Assembly: GCA_002698945.1 (NCBI GenBank)
Contig: NZZV01000019.1
Location: forward strand, 1 to 45,406
Direction: 5' to 3'
Source: Acidimicrobiaceae bacterium
GTDB lineage: Bacteria; Actinomycetota; Acidimicrobiia; Acidimicrobiales; Ilumatobacteraceae
DNA length: 45,406 nt
The notes below the pieces were generated by a model. That model was not told the origin of the DNA. It searched no databases and saw nothing but the letters and a program-made list of their open reading frames with translations. Positions 16,207 through 23,715 of this stretch are shown piece after piece (the first letter of the stretch is position 1; every line of letters begins with the position of its first letter). The position numbers were made by a program, and so were the translations under genes.

Positions 16207-16430
16207 GACTGATCACTCCTGCGCAATGGGTTCCTCCCAAAGTTGTCGGTCGGTGGTTCTGCTCGACGCGAAGTCGCTTCGGATCGTTGCGGAGCAGACC
16301 ACCCAGGAGACCTGGAGGGCCGTGATCGTCATCGACCCGGACGCACCTGGACACAGCCGGTGGCCGGGTGGGAGCCTGCGGGCCCCACTTCGCCTCAATT
16401 GTGGCCGGTCGCCGAAACGACCGACCTCGG

Positions 16431-16436
16431 TAGGGT
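16431..16436 (+). promoter_or_regulatory. -10 box of the DUF1844 gene (leaderless)
   Basis: TAGGGT lies 7 nt before GTG 16444. The rest of 16207-16430 is the divergent infC/DUF1844 spacer; it holds no gene I can support and must contain the infC promoter, which I could not place. Confidence 0.5.
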
Positions 16437-16443
16437 ATCGCAC

Positions 16444-16791
16444 GTGAGCGACGAAACCGACGTCTCCCCCGACAGCCCCGAGTCCGCCGCCGAGATCGAG
16501 GCAGCGATGGCCGAGGCCCGCGCACGACTGGCCGAGGTACCCGCCGAGGTCGTGGTCGTCAACCACATCATGGGCCTCTACGAGCTCGGTGCGATCCACC
16601 TCTCGTCGGACACGCCCGATCTGGTGGCGGCACAGCTCGCGATCGATGCGATGGCGCAGCTCGTCGAGGGCCTCGGCGACCGACTCGGCGACGACGCCCA
16701 GACGATGCGCGACGCCCTCGCCAACATCCGGATGGCCTACGTGAGCGTCAAGGCCCAGACAGGTCAGTCGGCACCGAGCGACGACGGGTGA
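16444..16791 (+). CDS. DUF1844 domain-containing protein
   Basis: A 115-aa acidic, helical protein. The segment from VNHIMGLYELGAIHLSS through AAQLAIDAMAQLVEGLGDRL and ALANIRMAYVSVKA fits the DUF1844 pattern of a short N-terminal helix, a conserved aliphatic helix and a C-terminal LRxxYV-type end. The function is unknown. In actinobacteria such genes often sit beside infC, as here, facing away from it. Start GTG 16444 matches the -10 box. Confidence 0.75.
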   Translation: MSDETDVSPDSPESAAEIEAAMAEARARLAEVPAEVVVVNHIMGLYELGAIHLSSDTPDLVAAQLAIDAMAQLVEGLGDRLGDDAQTMRDALANIRMAYVSVKAQTGQSAPSDDG

Positions 16792-16820
16792 CGCGCGAGC
16801 ACTGAACCCGCGAGGGGCGA

Positions 16821-17138
16821 TCAGGCTCCGAACCGTCCGTGCGGCGCCGACACGACCCGACCGTTGCGGGTGATCACGTCCTCCTCGCGCAGCAGTTCGA
16901 CCTGCTCGGCCTCGTGGCCGGGCACCAGCCGGCCCGCGGCGTTCACGACCCGCCACCAGGGCACGTCGTGCTCGGTCGTCTGCAGAATGCGACCCACCAG
17001 TCGAGCCTGGCGCGGATAACCGGCCACGGCGGCGACGTCGCCGTAGGTGGTCACCTCGCCCTCCTGGAGCGCCATCAGGACGTCGACGATGCGACGCTCC
17101 CGTACGGCGCCGGCGTCGTGAGCGGCATCGACCGGCAC
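16821..17138 (-). CDS. alkyltransferase-like protein (ATL, MGMT family)
   Basis: A 105-aa protein with the helix-turn-helix DNA-binding fold of O6-alkylguanine-DNA alkyltransferase, including EVTTYGDVAAVAGYPRQARLVGRIL. The active-site motif PCHRVV is replaced by PWWRVV (Trp61-Trp62), so it cannot transfer alkyl groups. ATL proteins flag O6-alkylguanine for nucleotide excision repair. The length (about 100 aa) is typical of ATLs. It is downstream of the cold-shock-like gene, a 4-bp gap, in the hisG transcription unit. GTG start. Confidence 0.9.
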   Translation of the reverse strand: MPVDAAHDAGAVRERRIVDVLMALQEGEVTTYGDVAAVAGYPRQARLVGRILQTTEHDVPWWRVVNAAGRLVPGHEAEQVELLREEDVITRNGRVVSAPHGRFGA

Positions 17139-17142
17139 GGCG

Positions 17143-17340
17143 TCAGAGCTTGGCGACGTGGCCGGCCTGGAACGTGCCGAACTTCGGCAGCGGCTGGAAC
17201 ACGACCGGTTGCCCCACGTCGATCGTGCGGCTGCCGTCCGCGATCTCGATCACGTGGAACAGGAACGGCGATCCGTCGAGGGCCGTGACGGTGCCGAGCC
17301 CTCGGGCCTCGTCGAACTCGGTGACGGTGCCGCGCAACAT
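17143..17340 (-). CDS. cold-shock-domain-like small protein
   Basis: A 65-aa single-domain protein of CspA size. It begins MLRGTVTEFDEARGLGTVTA, corresponding to the first CSD strands with an RNP1-like stretch, and includes SPFLFHVIEIADG in place of the usual FVHxSAI segment. The RNP motifs are degenerate (GLGTV rather than GFGFI), so nucleic-acid binding may be weak. It lies 2 bp from the hisG stop and just upstream of the ATL gene, so the three genes are probably co-transcribed. Confidence 0.7.
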   Translation of the reverse strand: MLRGTVTEFDEARGLGTVTALDGSPFLFHVIEIADGSRTIDVGQPVVFQPLPKFGTFQAGHVAKL

Positions 17341-17342
17341 CG

Positions 17343-18215
17343 CTACTTGACGATCTTGGTGATCGGGATCTCGAGCAGGTCGGACGCCCCGGCCGCCCGC
17401 AGCTCCGGGATCAGCAGATTGATGCCGCGCTTCTCGACGACCGTCTCGATCGCGTAGTCACCGTTGGCGAGCTGGTTGACGGTCGGCGACTTGGCGGACG
17501 GGAGCACGTCGAGGACGGCGTCGCGGTCGGCGTCGGACACGTTCACCTTCAGCAGCACCTTGCCGCGGGCGTCGAGTGCGCCGTTGAGGAGCGTCATGAT
17601 GTCGTCCATCGCGGCCCGCTTCTCGGGGTCGGCGACGCTGGCCGGGTTGGCGACGACCTCGGTGTAGCTGGTCAGGATCGTGTCGATGACCTTGAGGCCG
17701 GCGGCCCGCAAGGCACGCCCCGTCTCGGTGATGTCGACGACACAGTCGGCGATGTCGGGGATCTTGGCCTCGCTCGCGCCGTACGAGAGGCGCACGTCGG
17801 CGTCGACGCCACGATCGGCGAAGAACCGGCGGGTCAGCTCCGGATACTCCGACGTGACCCGCACCCCGTCGGGCAGGTCGGCGACGCTCGCGACCGTGCT
17901 GTCGCCGGCCACCGCGACGACCACTCGGACCGGCTTCGACGTCGCCTTCGAGTACTTCAACTCGCCGAGGCTCGCGACCTCCGCGCCGGTCTCCTCGACC
18001 CAGTCACGACCGGTGATCCCGATGTCGAACAATCCTTCCGCGACATAGGTCGGGATCTCCTGGGGCCTCAGGATGCGGACCTCGTCGATGCGGGGATCCT
18101 CGATCGTGGCCTTGTAGTCCACCGACGAGTTCCGCGACACATTGAGGTCGGCAGCGTCGAACAGTTCGAACGTCGCCTTCTCGAGCGACCCCTTCGGGAG
18201 TACCAGCTTCAGCAC
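17343..18215 (-). CDS. hisG: ATP phosphoribosyltransferase (long form)
   Basis: A 290-aa enzyme catalysing the first step of histidine synthesis (ATP + PRPP). It begins MLKLVLPKGSLEKATFELF. The catalytic domain has DIGITGRDWVEE, and the PRPP-binding region is DCVVDITETGRALRAAGLKVIDT. The last roughly 75 residues form the HisG_C regulatory domain (LLKVNVSDADRDAVLDVLPS to LLEIPITKIVK), which binds histidine for feedback inhibition in long-form enzymes; no hisZ is needed. Start GTG 18215 is favoured over GTG 18221 by family alignment and a TAGCCT box 8 nt upstream. No other his gene is here. Confidence 0.96.
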   Translation of the reverse strand: MLKLVLPKGSLEKATFELFDAADLNVSRNSSVDYKATIEDPRIDEVRILRPQEIPTYVAEGLFDIGITGRDWVEETGAEVASLGELKYSKATSKPVRVVVAVAGDSTVASVADLPDGVRVTSEYPELTRRFFADRGVDADVRLSYGASEAKIPDIADCVVDITETGRALRAAGLKVIDTILTSYTEVVANPASVADPEKRAAMDDIMTLLNGALDARGKVLLKVNVSDADRDAVLDVLPSAKSPTVNQLANGDYAIETVVEKRGINLLIPELRAAGASDLLEIPITKIVK

Positions 18216-18223
18216 GTGCACCG

Positions 18224-18229
18224 AGGCTA
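18224..18229 (-). promoter_or_regulatory. -10 box of hisG (leaderless)
   Basis: TAGCCT on the minus strand, 8 nt before GTG 18215. It is divergent from the cdd promoter about 75 bp away. Confidence 0.4.
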
Positions 18230-18302
18230 GCGAGGCGCGACCGAGTTCTTCCACGGCGTTCGATGGCGGCCCGATCGGGGGTTGCCGGCGTGACGCCCGG
18301 GG

Positions 18303-18308
18303 TACCGT
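18303..18308 (+). promoter_or_regulatory. -10 box of cdd (leaderless)
   Basis: TACCGT lies 6 nt before GTG 18315. Confidence 0.5.
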
Positions 18309-18314
18309 TCGGCC

Positions 18315-18770
18315 GTGACCAGCCATCCGCCGTCCGACCAGCCGTCCGACCAGCCGTCCGACCAGACCCCCGACGCCGCATCGCTCGACATCGAACTGAT
18401 CGACGTGGCACGCTCCGCCCGCGAACGGGCCTACGCCCCGTACAGCAAGTTCAAGATGGGCGCAGCGGTGCGCACCTACGACGACGAGATCATCCCGGGT
18501 GCGTTGATCGAGAACGTCTCACTCGGGCTCGCGATGTGCGCAGAACGGGTCGCCCTGTTCGGTACGGTCACGACCGGACATCGCCCGGTCCGCCTCGCGC
18601 TCGTGTCGCCGCGCACGTCCGGCGAGCTCACGCATCCGTGCGGAGCGTGCCTCCAGGTGGCGCTCGAACTGGGCGGCCCCACGGTGGAGGTGATCGTCGT
18701 CGACCCCGACGGTGAGTCGGCCACGTCGACGGTCGGCGAGCTGCTGCCCTGCGGGCCGCACCGGAGCTGA
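18315..18770 (+). CDS. cdd: cytidine deaminase
   Basis: A 151-aa zinc enzyme that deaminates cytidine and deoxycytidine for pyrimidine salvage. Zinc and catalytic residues are visible: Cys75 and Glu77 in MCAERVAL, and Cys109/Cys112 in HPCGACLQV. The YAPYSKFKMGAAV and ENVSLGLAMCAE segments are typical of the tetrameric (small) form. The N-terminus has an extra roughly 20-residue SDQP-type repeat coded by three 12-bp tandem units (18331-18366), before homology begins near residue 24. Start GTG 18315 fits the -10 box; the extension could be lost without harming the fold. Confidence 0.94.
   Translation: MTSHPPSDQPSDQPSDQTPDAASLDIELIDVARSARERAYAPYSKFKMGAAVRTYDDEIIPGALIENVSLGLAMCAERVALFGTVTTGHRPVRLALVSPRTSGELTHPCGACLQVALELGGPTVEVIVVDPDGESATSTVGELLPCGPHRS
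18331..18366. repeat. 12-bp tandem repeat, three copies, at the 5' end of cdd
   Basis: CGTCCGACCAGC occurs three times in succession (last copy ends in A instead of C), encoding PSDQ-type repeats in frame. Confidence 0.9.
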
Positions 18771-18792
18771 CCCGGAGCCGACCCGGTCGAGG

Positions 18793-19275
18793 TCAGTGGT
18801 CGGTCGGTTCGCTCGCCAACAGGCGGAGCGCGTGCGGCAGCACGTCGAGGACGGCATCGATCTGCTCGATCGTGCCCTTCGGGCTCCCGGGGGTGTTGCA
18901 GATGATCGAGCGACCTCGGATTCCGGCGACGCCGCGTGACAGGCGACCGAACGGGCTGACGAGCCGCATCGCCTCGGCCAGCCCCGGCGCGTCGCGCTCG
19001 ATCACGCGTGTGGTGCCCTCGGGCGTCTGGTCGCGTGGCGCGAACCCGGTCCCGCCGGTGGTGACGATCAGCCCGGCGAAGCCCTCGCTCATCTCGGCGA
19101 GTTTGGCGGCGACGGCGTCCGCCCCGTCCTCCGTGACTTGATGATCGACGACGGCGAATCCGTTGGCCTGCAGATGGTCCGCGAGGCCACGACCACCGGT
19201 GTCGACGCGGGCACCGTGGAACACCCCGTCGCTGACCGTGAGCACCTTGGCGTGGAGGGGAGTCGCGTCACTCAT
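18793..19275 (-). CDS. MogA/MoaB-type molybdopterin adenylyltransferase
   Basis: A 160-aa MoCF-fold protein of molybdenum-cofactor synthesis, expected to adenylylate molybdopterin. The pterin/nucleotide motifs are present: VLTVSDGVFHGARVDTGG near the N-terminus, LIVTTGGTGFAPRDQTPEGT in the middle, and the C-terminal IICNTPGSPKG. Start ATG 19275 overlaps the rsmB stop by ATGA, making it the last gene of def-fmt-rsmB-mogA. Whether it is MogA or MoaB cannot be decided from sequence alone. No other moa/moe gene is in the window. Confidence 0.88.
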   Translation of the reverse strand: MSDATPLHAKVLTVSDGVFHGARVDTGGRGLADHLQANGFAVVDHQVTEDGADAVAAKLAEMSEGFAGLIVTTGGTGFAPRDQTPEGTTRVIERDAPGLAEAMRLVSPFGRLSRGVAGIRGRSIICNTPGSPKGTIEQIDAVLDVLPHALRLLASEPTDH

Positions 19276-20375
19276 GACACGCGACGGTACCGGAGCAGCA
19301 CCATGCCGTCGGTGCCGGCATCGTGGGGTAGCACCCGCCAACCCGGTCCGTACGGGCGCCACGTGCCCACCGGTGGCGGTCGATCGTCGATCTCGAATCC
19401 GTCGGGCACCGGGTGCTCGATCGACTCGGCGGCGGTGAGGGTGCAGACGCTGTAGACCAGGCGACCGCCCGGAGCCACGAGCGGCGCCGACGCGTCCAGG
19501 ATCCGGCGCTGGAGTACGACCAGGTCGTCGACGTCGGAGGGTCGGATGCGCCACCGAGCATCGGGACGGCGACGCAGCGCGCCGAGCCCGCTGCACGGTG
19601 CGTCGATCAGTACGGCGTCGAACGACCCCGCGGGGAACGACGGGCAGGTCGCGTCCTCGACGACGCACTGCAGATCCAGGCCGAGTCGCTCGGCGTTCTC
19701 CACGACGAGCGAGACGCGGTTGGGTCGCACGTCCGCGGCGGTCACGTTCGCGCCGGCGGCGGCGAGTGCCGTGGCCTTGCCACCAGGTGCTGCACACGTA
19801 TCGAGCACCCGCTCGCCGGGCCGTGGCTCGACGGCGGCGGCCACCCACTGCGACGACTCGTCTTGGACGTACCCGTCGTCCCGCACCGTCGCGACGGCGG
19901 GCTCGTTCATCGCCACCAGCGCGGCGAGCGCGTCGTCTCGACCGAGTTCGGCGGTCAGCAGGTCGACGATCCAGTCCGGATAGCTCAGCCGCGCCGCTTC
20001 GGACGGCCAGACCATGTCGGTGGCGGACACCTTCCGGAGCACGGCATTGACGAAACCACGCGTCCGGCGTGGCGCCAGGCCGACCGTTTCGGAGACCGCG
20101 GCATGCGGGGCGACGTCGCCGAACACGAGCTGATAGGCGCCGAGCCGCAGCAAGGTCCGCGTGGCGTCGTCGGGCGGACTGGTGACGAACCGGTCGACGA
20201 GCGCGTCGCAGGCACGCCGCATGCGGGTCGTGCCGTAGACGAGATCGGTGGCGAAGCGACGGTCCTGGTCGGTGAGGCCGGACCGGTCGAGCATGGTGCG
20301 CAACACGAGGTTGGCGTACGCCCCGTCACCCTCGATCCGGCGCAGCGCGTCGTACGCGACCCGGCGGGCCGTCAC
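19272..20375 (-). CDS. rsmB: 16S rRNA (cytosine-C5)-methyltransferase RsmB, shortened
   Basis: A 367-aa enzyme expected to make m5C967 in 16S rRNA. The N-terminal NusB-like domain spans about residues 1-120 (ARRVAYDALRRIEGDGAYANL). The SAM domain begins VLDTCAAPGGKATALA and carries the two catalytic cysteine motifs, DAPCSGLG and YSVCTLT. Compared with the usual 430-450 aa, the stretch between LVAMNEPAVATVRDDG and VQDESSQWVA is very short; the normal lid segment of about 50-60 residues is missing. Start GTG 20375 overlaps the fmt stop (GTGA). Confidence 0.92.
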   Translation of the reverse strand: MTARRVAYDALRRIEGDGAYANLVLRTMLDRSGLTDQDRRFATDLVYGTTRMRRACDALVDRFVTSPPDDATRTLLRLGAYQLVFGDVAPHAAVSETVGLAPRRTRGFVNAVLRKVSATDMVWPSEAARLSYPDWIVDLLTAELGRDDALAALVAMNEPAVATVRDDGYVQDESSQWVAAAVEPRPGERVLDTCAAPGGKATALAAAGANVTAADVRPNRVSLVVENAERLGLDLQCVVEDATCPSFPAGSFDAVLIDAPCSGLGALRRRPDARWRIRPSDVDDLVVLQRRILDASAPLVAPGGRLVYSVCTLTAAESIEHPVPDGFEIDDRPPPVGTWRPYGPGWRVLPHDAGTDGMVLLRYRRVS

Positions 20376-21175
20376 TCGAACCACTCCCCGTCGGCCGGAC
20401 GGGCGCCGTTGCGCCAGGAGGCGTAGTCGAGTCGCGGCTTGCCTTCGGGCTGGACGACCGTCGGTTCGACCCGGCCGTCGACGACGTCGGCGGCGTGGAT
20501 CTTGACGCGGGCACCCCGGAACGTGGTCCAGGCGCCACCGAGTCGGATCAACCGGTGGATCTGCTCGGCCGGTGCACTCCAGTCGATGCGGAGTTCCGCC
20601 GGATCGATCTTGGCGGCGTAGGTCGCCTCCCCCACCTGGGGTTCGGCGTCGCCGAGACCTGCTGCGAGCCGGTCGACCAGCAGCCGTGTGCCGACCTCGA
20701 CCAGCTCTCGACGCAGATCGTCGGCGGTCGTGTCGGGTCCGATCGGCACCTCGGCACGGTCGTACACCCCGCCCGTGTCGAGCCCTTCCTCCAACTGCAT
20801 CAGGCAGACGCCGGTGACCTCGTCGCCGGCGAGCAAAGCCCGTTCGACCGGCGCCGCCCCACGCCAACGCGGCAGCAGTGAGAAGTGGAGGTTGACGAAG
20901 TCGAGTTCAGCGAGCACGTGGGGCTTGATGAGCCGGCCGAACGCCACCACCACGCCCAGCTCCGCCTCGGCCTGGAGCACGTCGTCGACGGTGTGACTGA
21001 CCGGGATGCCGAGTCGCTCGGTGGCCACCTTGACCGGGCTCGGCGAGAGCTTGCCGCCCCGACCGCGCCGGCGGTCCGGGTTCGTCACGACGAGTGCGAC
21101 CTCGTGGCCGGCGGCGACGAGTGCATCGAGCGGCGGCACGGCCATGTCCGGCGTGCCGAGGTAGACGAGCCTCAC
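20372..21175 (-). CDS. fmt: methionyl-tRNA formyltransferase, short form
   Basis: A 267-aa enzyme that formylates Met-tRNA-fMet using 10-formyl-THF. The catalytic core has NLHFSLLPRWRGAAPVERALLAGD (N, H and downstream D of the active site) and the acidic EEGLDTGGVYD motif. The usual length is about 310 aa; here part of the C-terminal OB-like domain between VKIHAADVVDG and VVQPEGK is absent. Start GTG 21175 overlaps the def stop (GTGA); it directly follows def, whose product removes the same formyl group. Confidence 0.96.
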   Translation of the reverse strand: MRLVYLGTPDMAVPPLDALVAAGHEVALVVTNPDRRRGRGGKLSPSPVKVATERLGIPVSHTVDDVLQAEAELGVVVAFGRLIKPHVLAELDFVNLHFSLLPRWRGAAPVERALLAGDEVTGVCLMQLEEGLDTGGVYDRAEVPIGPDTTADDLRRELVEVGTRLLVDRLAAGLGDAEPQVGEATYAAKIDPAELRIDWSAPAEQIHRLIRLGGAWTTFRGARVKIHAADVVDGRVEPTVVQPEGKPRLDYASWRNGARPADGEWFE

Positions 21176-21720
21176 TTGAGACGGAGGCGCCGGAACCGGT
21201 TGTCGGCCGGCTTGAGCGCGTCGGCCTTCTCGGCCTCCTGGAGGCGACGGAACTCCGTCATCGCCTCCTTGCGCTGGTCGGACGTCATCCGGTCGAACAT
21301 GAGCACACCATGGAGGTGGTCGAGCTCGTGCTGGTACATCCGCGCCTCGAGCTCGTCGGCTTCACGCTCGACGATCTCACCGTTGATGTCGACCCCGCGC
21401 AGCAGCACGGTCTTGGGTCGCACCATCTCGACGTAGAGGCCCGGGATCGACAAGCAGCCCTCGTCGTAGACCCATTCGCCGTCGGAGTCGACGATCTCCG
21501 GGTTGAAGATCACCTGCTGGTCGCCCTCGCCGAAGTCCCAGACGAAGATCTGCTTCTGCACGCCGATCTGGGGCGCAGCGAGCGCGATCCCGTTGCCGCT
21601 GTCGTACAGCGTGGTGAACATGTCGTCGACCAGCCGGACGAGCTTGCCGTCGACGTCGGTGATGGGCGCGGCCTTCGACTTCAGCACCGGGTCGCCGAAG
21701 GTGCGGATCGAGTACGCCAT
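21172..21720 (-). CDS. def: peptide deformylase
   Basis: A 182-aa metalloenzyme that removes the N-formyl group from new proteins. Motif 1 reads GIALAAPQIG, with Ala where the consensus GxGLAAxQ has the second Gly. Motif 2 is EGCLSIPG (metal Cys) and motif 3 is QHELDHLHG (HExxH). ATG 21720 is chosen over ATG 21729 because a TAGCAT box lies 7 nt before it and the protein then begins MAYSIRTFGDPVL as in relatives. It heads the def-fmt-rsmB-mogA operon, all joined by 4-nt overlaps. Confidence 0.96.
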   Translation of the reverse strand: MAYSIRTFGDPVLKSKAAPITDVDGKLVRLVDDMFTTLYDSGNGIALAAPQIGVQKQIFVWDFGEGDQQVIFNPEIVDSDGEWVYDEGCLSIPGLYVEMVRPKTVLLRGVDINGEIVEREADELEARMYQHELDHLHGVLMFDRMTSDQRKEAMTEFRRLQEAEKADALKPADNRFRRLRLK

Positions 21721-21726
21721 GGATGG

Positions 21727-21733
21727 CATGCTA
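21727..21733. promoter_or_regulatory. overlapping divergent -10 boxes for def (-) and the methyltransferase (+)
   Basis: The sequence CATGCTA reads TAGCAT on the minus strand (21733-21728), 7 nt before the def ATG. It reads CATGCT on the plus strand (21727-21732), 7 nt before GTG 21740. The two genes would share almost the same -10 bases, so RNA polymerase could serve only one at a time. Confidence 0.45.
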
Positions 21734-21739
21734 CCGAGG

Positions 21740-22333
21740 GTGTCGCACTACTGGTCGGACCAGCCCGAGGTCGAGTCGTCGACGGAAACCGTCGACGTCG
21801 CCCTCCCGGACGTCGCGTTCACCCTCCTCACCGACCGTGGGGTGTTCAGCCACGGCCGTCTCGACACCGGTACCTCGCTGCTGCTCCGCGAGGCACCCGT
21901 TCCCCCGTCGTCCGGCCACCTGCTCGACCTCGGGTGTGGTGCCGGGCCGATCGCCCTGGCGCTGGCCAAGCGGTCACCAGGTGCCAGCGTGTGGGCCGTC
22001 GACACCAATGCACGAGCTCGTGCGCTGACGGCGCAGAACGCCGAACGCAACGGCATCGACAACGTTCGCGTCGCCGCGCCGGACGAACTCCCGACCGACA
22101 TCGGGTTCGACACCATCTGGTCGAACCCACCGATCCGGATCGGCAAGTCGGCGCTCCACGAGCTGTTGCTCCGCTGGTTGCCGCGCCTGACACCGGACGG
22201 CAACGCGATCCTGGTCGTCCAGAAGCACCTCGGGGCGGACTCGCTGCAACGCTGGCTCGAACGGCAGGGATACCCGACCGAACGGATCGCGAGCAAGGCC
22301 GGCTTCCGGCTACTCCGTGCCGTGAGGACTTGA
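21740..22333 (+). CDS. class I SAM-dependent methyltransferase, RsmC/RlmG-like
   Basis: A 197-aa single-domain N2-guanine-type methyltransferase. Motif I is LLDLGCGAGPIALALA. Motif IV is SNPPIRIGK, the NPP-type amino-methylating signature. RsmC-like flanks are RGVFSHGRLDTGTSLLL and QKHLGADSLQRWL. It is half the length of E. coli RsmC, lacking its N-terminal half, as is common in actinobacteria. rRNA is the probable substrate, though not proven. Start GTG 21740 fits the -10 box; ATG 21728 is an alternative. It overlaps the convergent HNH gene by 24 bp at the 3' end. Confidence 0.88.
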   Translation: MSHYWSDQPEVESSTETVDVALPDVAFTLLTDRGVFSHGRLDTGTSLLLREAPVPPSSGHLLDLGCGAGPIALALAKRSPGASVWAVDTNARARALTAQNAERNGIDNVRVAAPDELPTDIGFDTIWSNPPIRIGKSALHELLLRWLPRLTPDGNAILVVQKHLGADSLQRWLERQGYPTERIASKAGFRLLRAVRT

Positions 22334-22684
22334 GGCGCCGGACTCACCTCGCAGCCGGGCGCTGATCTCGGCGTAGCGGACGAGGAACCGGCCCTCGTCG
22401 AGACGCTTGCGGCGCAACCACCCGGTGACCTCGTCGTTGCACTTGCTGGCGTTGCACGACCGGCACGCCGGTACCACGTTGTCGAGCGTGTAGCGACCGC
22501 CACGAGAGATCGGTTGCACCGTGTCGCGTTGCAGGTCGCCGCCGGTCGAACCGCAGTACGCGCAGCCGCCCCACGCCGCCATGATCGCCGTCCACTCGAT
22601 CGCGGTCAGGTCGTTGTCAGCGGCGGCCACACGACGTCGACGTTTCCGTGCCAGCCGCGCTCGTCGGTTCCCGGGTCCGGCCAT
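22310..22684 (-). CDS. small HNH endonuclease family protein
   Basis: A 124-aa protein with a very basic N-terminus (GNRRARLARKRRRR) and one HNH domain: CAYCG, then the V-QPISRGG-Y-LDNVVPACRSCNASK run, i.e. two CxxC zinc pairs and H/N positions (here Gln-Pro-Ile-Ser rather than His-Ile in the first H position). The classical first His is not obvious, so activity may be altered. Single HNH genes occur in phage, defence and stand-alone contexts; none of these neighbours are present. Start ATG 22684 is the second in-frame ATG, giving MAGPGN. Confidence 0.8.
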   Translation of the reverse strand: MAGPGNRRARLARKRRRRVAAADNDLTAIEWTAIMAAWGGCAYCGSTGGDLQRDTVQPISRGGRYTLDNVVPACRSCNASKCNDEVTGWLRRKRLDEGRFLVRYAEISARLRGESGASSPHGTE

Positions 22685-22749
22685 GTGCGTCACGCTACGA
22701 GCTGCGCACCGAGGCATCGTGGATGGCGACGCGGATCCCGTCCGGCTGA

Positions 22750-22755
22750 CAGAAT
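22750..22755 (+). promoter_or_regulatory. possible -10 box of the DUF1254 gene
   Basis: CAGAAT lies 6 nt before ATG 22762; a partial TANNNT match. Confidence 0.35.
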
Positions 22756-22761
22756 CTCGCC

Positions 22762-23697
22762 ATGACCGAACACGTCAACGTCGACAACTTCGTGCGCGCC
22801 GAAACCGATCGGATGTTCGCCGCGCTCCAGCGCGACGCCGGCGGCATCAATCGGTTCACGCATCATCGCGAGCCGGCCGACGTCGAGCACCAGACCGTCA
22901 TCCGACTCAACCGCGACACGCTGTACAGCTTCGCGATCGTCGACATCTCACGAGGTGCGACCGTCACGATCCCGGACGCCGGCGACCGGTACGTGTCCGT
23001 CATGGTGGTCGATCAGGACCACTTCGTGCACGACGTGCTGCACGACCCTGGCGCGCACGAACTCACCCGCGACCAGATCGGGTCGTCGTACGTCCTGGTG
23101 GCTGCGCGCGTACTGGTCGATCCGAACGACCCCGACGACCTCGCCGCGGTCGCCGCCGTGCAGGACGGGTTCGACCTCACCGCCGACTCTGCGATCCCGT
23201 TCGAGCTCCCCGACTACGACAAGGCCAGCTTCGACACCACCCGCCAGGCCCTTCTGCAGCTCGCCGCCGGGTTGACGGGATTCGACCGCATGTTCGGCCG
23301 ACGCGACGAGGTCGACCCGGTTCGTCATCTCCTCGGGACCGCCGCCGGATGGGGCGGTCTGCCGACGTCCGAGGCGACGTACATCGGCGTGTCGCCCGGT
23401 CTGCCGGTCGGCGAGTACGAACTGACCGTCGGCGACGTGCCGGTCGACGGCTTCTGGTCGATCTCGATGTACAACGCCGACGGATTCTTCGAACCGAACC
23501 CTCAGGGTGCCTACAGCATCAACAACATCACCGGCGTGCGCAACGACGACGGGACGATCACCGTCCGGTTCGGCGGTGACGGGAGCGCGCCGAACACACT
23601 GCCGCTCACCGAGGGATGGAACTACCTCGTGCGGCTGTATCGGCCCCGTCCCGAGATCCTCGACGGCAGCTGGAGCTTCCCGAGCCTGCCGCACTGA
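22762..23697 (+). CDS. DUF1254/DUF1214 domain-containing protein
   Basis: A 311-aa protein. The N-terminal half (VIRLNRDTLYSFAIVDIS, RYVSVMVVDQDHFVHDV) fits DUF1254, and the C-terminal half (GFWSISMYNADGFFEPNPQGAYSINN and the RFGGDG region) fits DUF1214. The family is structurally beta-rich and its biochemical role is unknown. No signal peptide is seen, so this copy is probably cytoplasmic. It sits alone between the HNH gene and the 3' end of priA. Confidence 0.85.
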   Translation: MTEHVNVDNFVRAETDRMFAALQRDAGGINRFTHHREPADVEHQTVIRLNRDTLYSFAIVDISRGATVTIPDAGDRYVSVMVVDQDHFVHDVLHDPGAHELTRDQIGSSYVLVAARVLVDPNDPDDLAAVAAVQDGFDLTADSAIPFELPDYDKASFDTTRQALLQLAAGLTGFDRMFGRRDEVDPVRHLLGTAAGWGGLPTSEATYIGVSPGLPVGEYELTVGDVPVDGFWSISMYNADGFFEPNPQGAYSINNITGVRNDDGTITVRFGGDGSAPNTLPLTEGWNYLVRLYRPRPEILDGSWSFPSLPH

Positions 23698-23715
23698 CCA
23701 GACGATCAGACCAGG

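Noticed and set aside
22310..22684. Restriction-modification or defence system with the adjacent methyltransferase
   Set aside because: The methyltransferase is RsmC-like (rRNA type), convergent and not co-transcribed with the HNH gene; no specificity or other defence gene is near.
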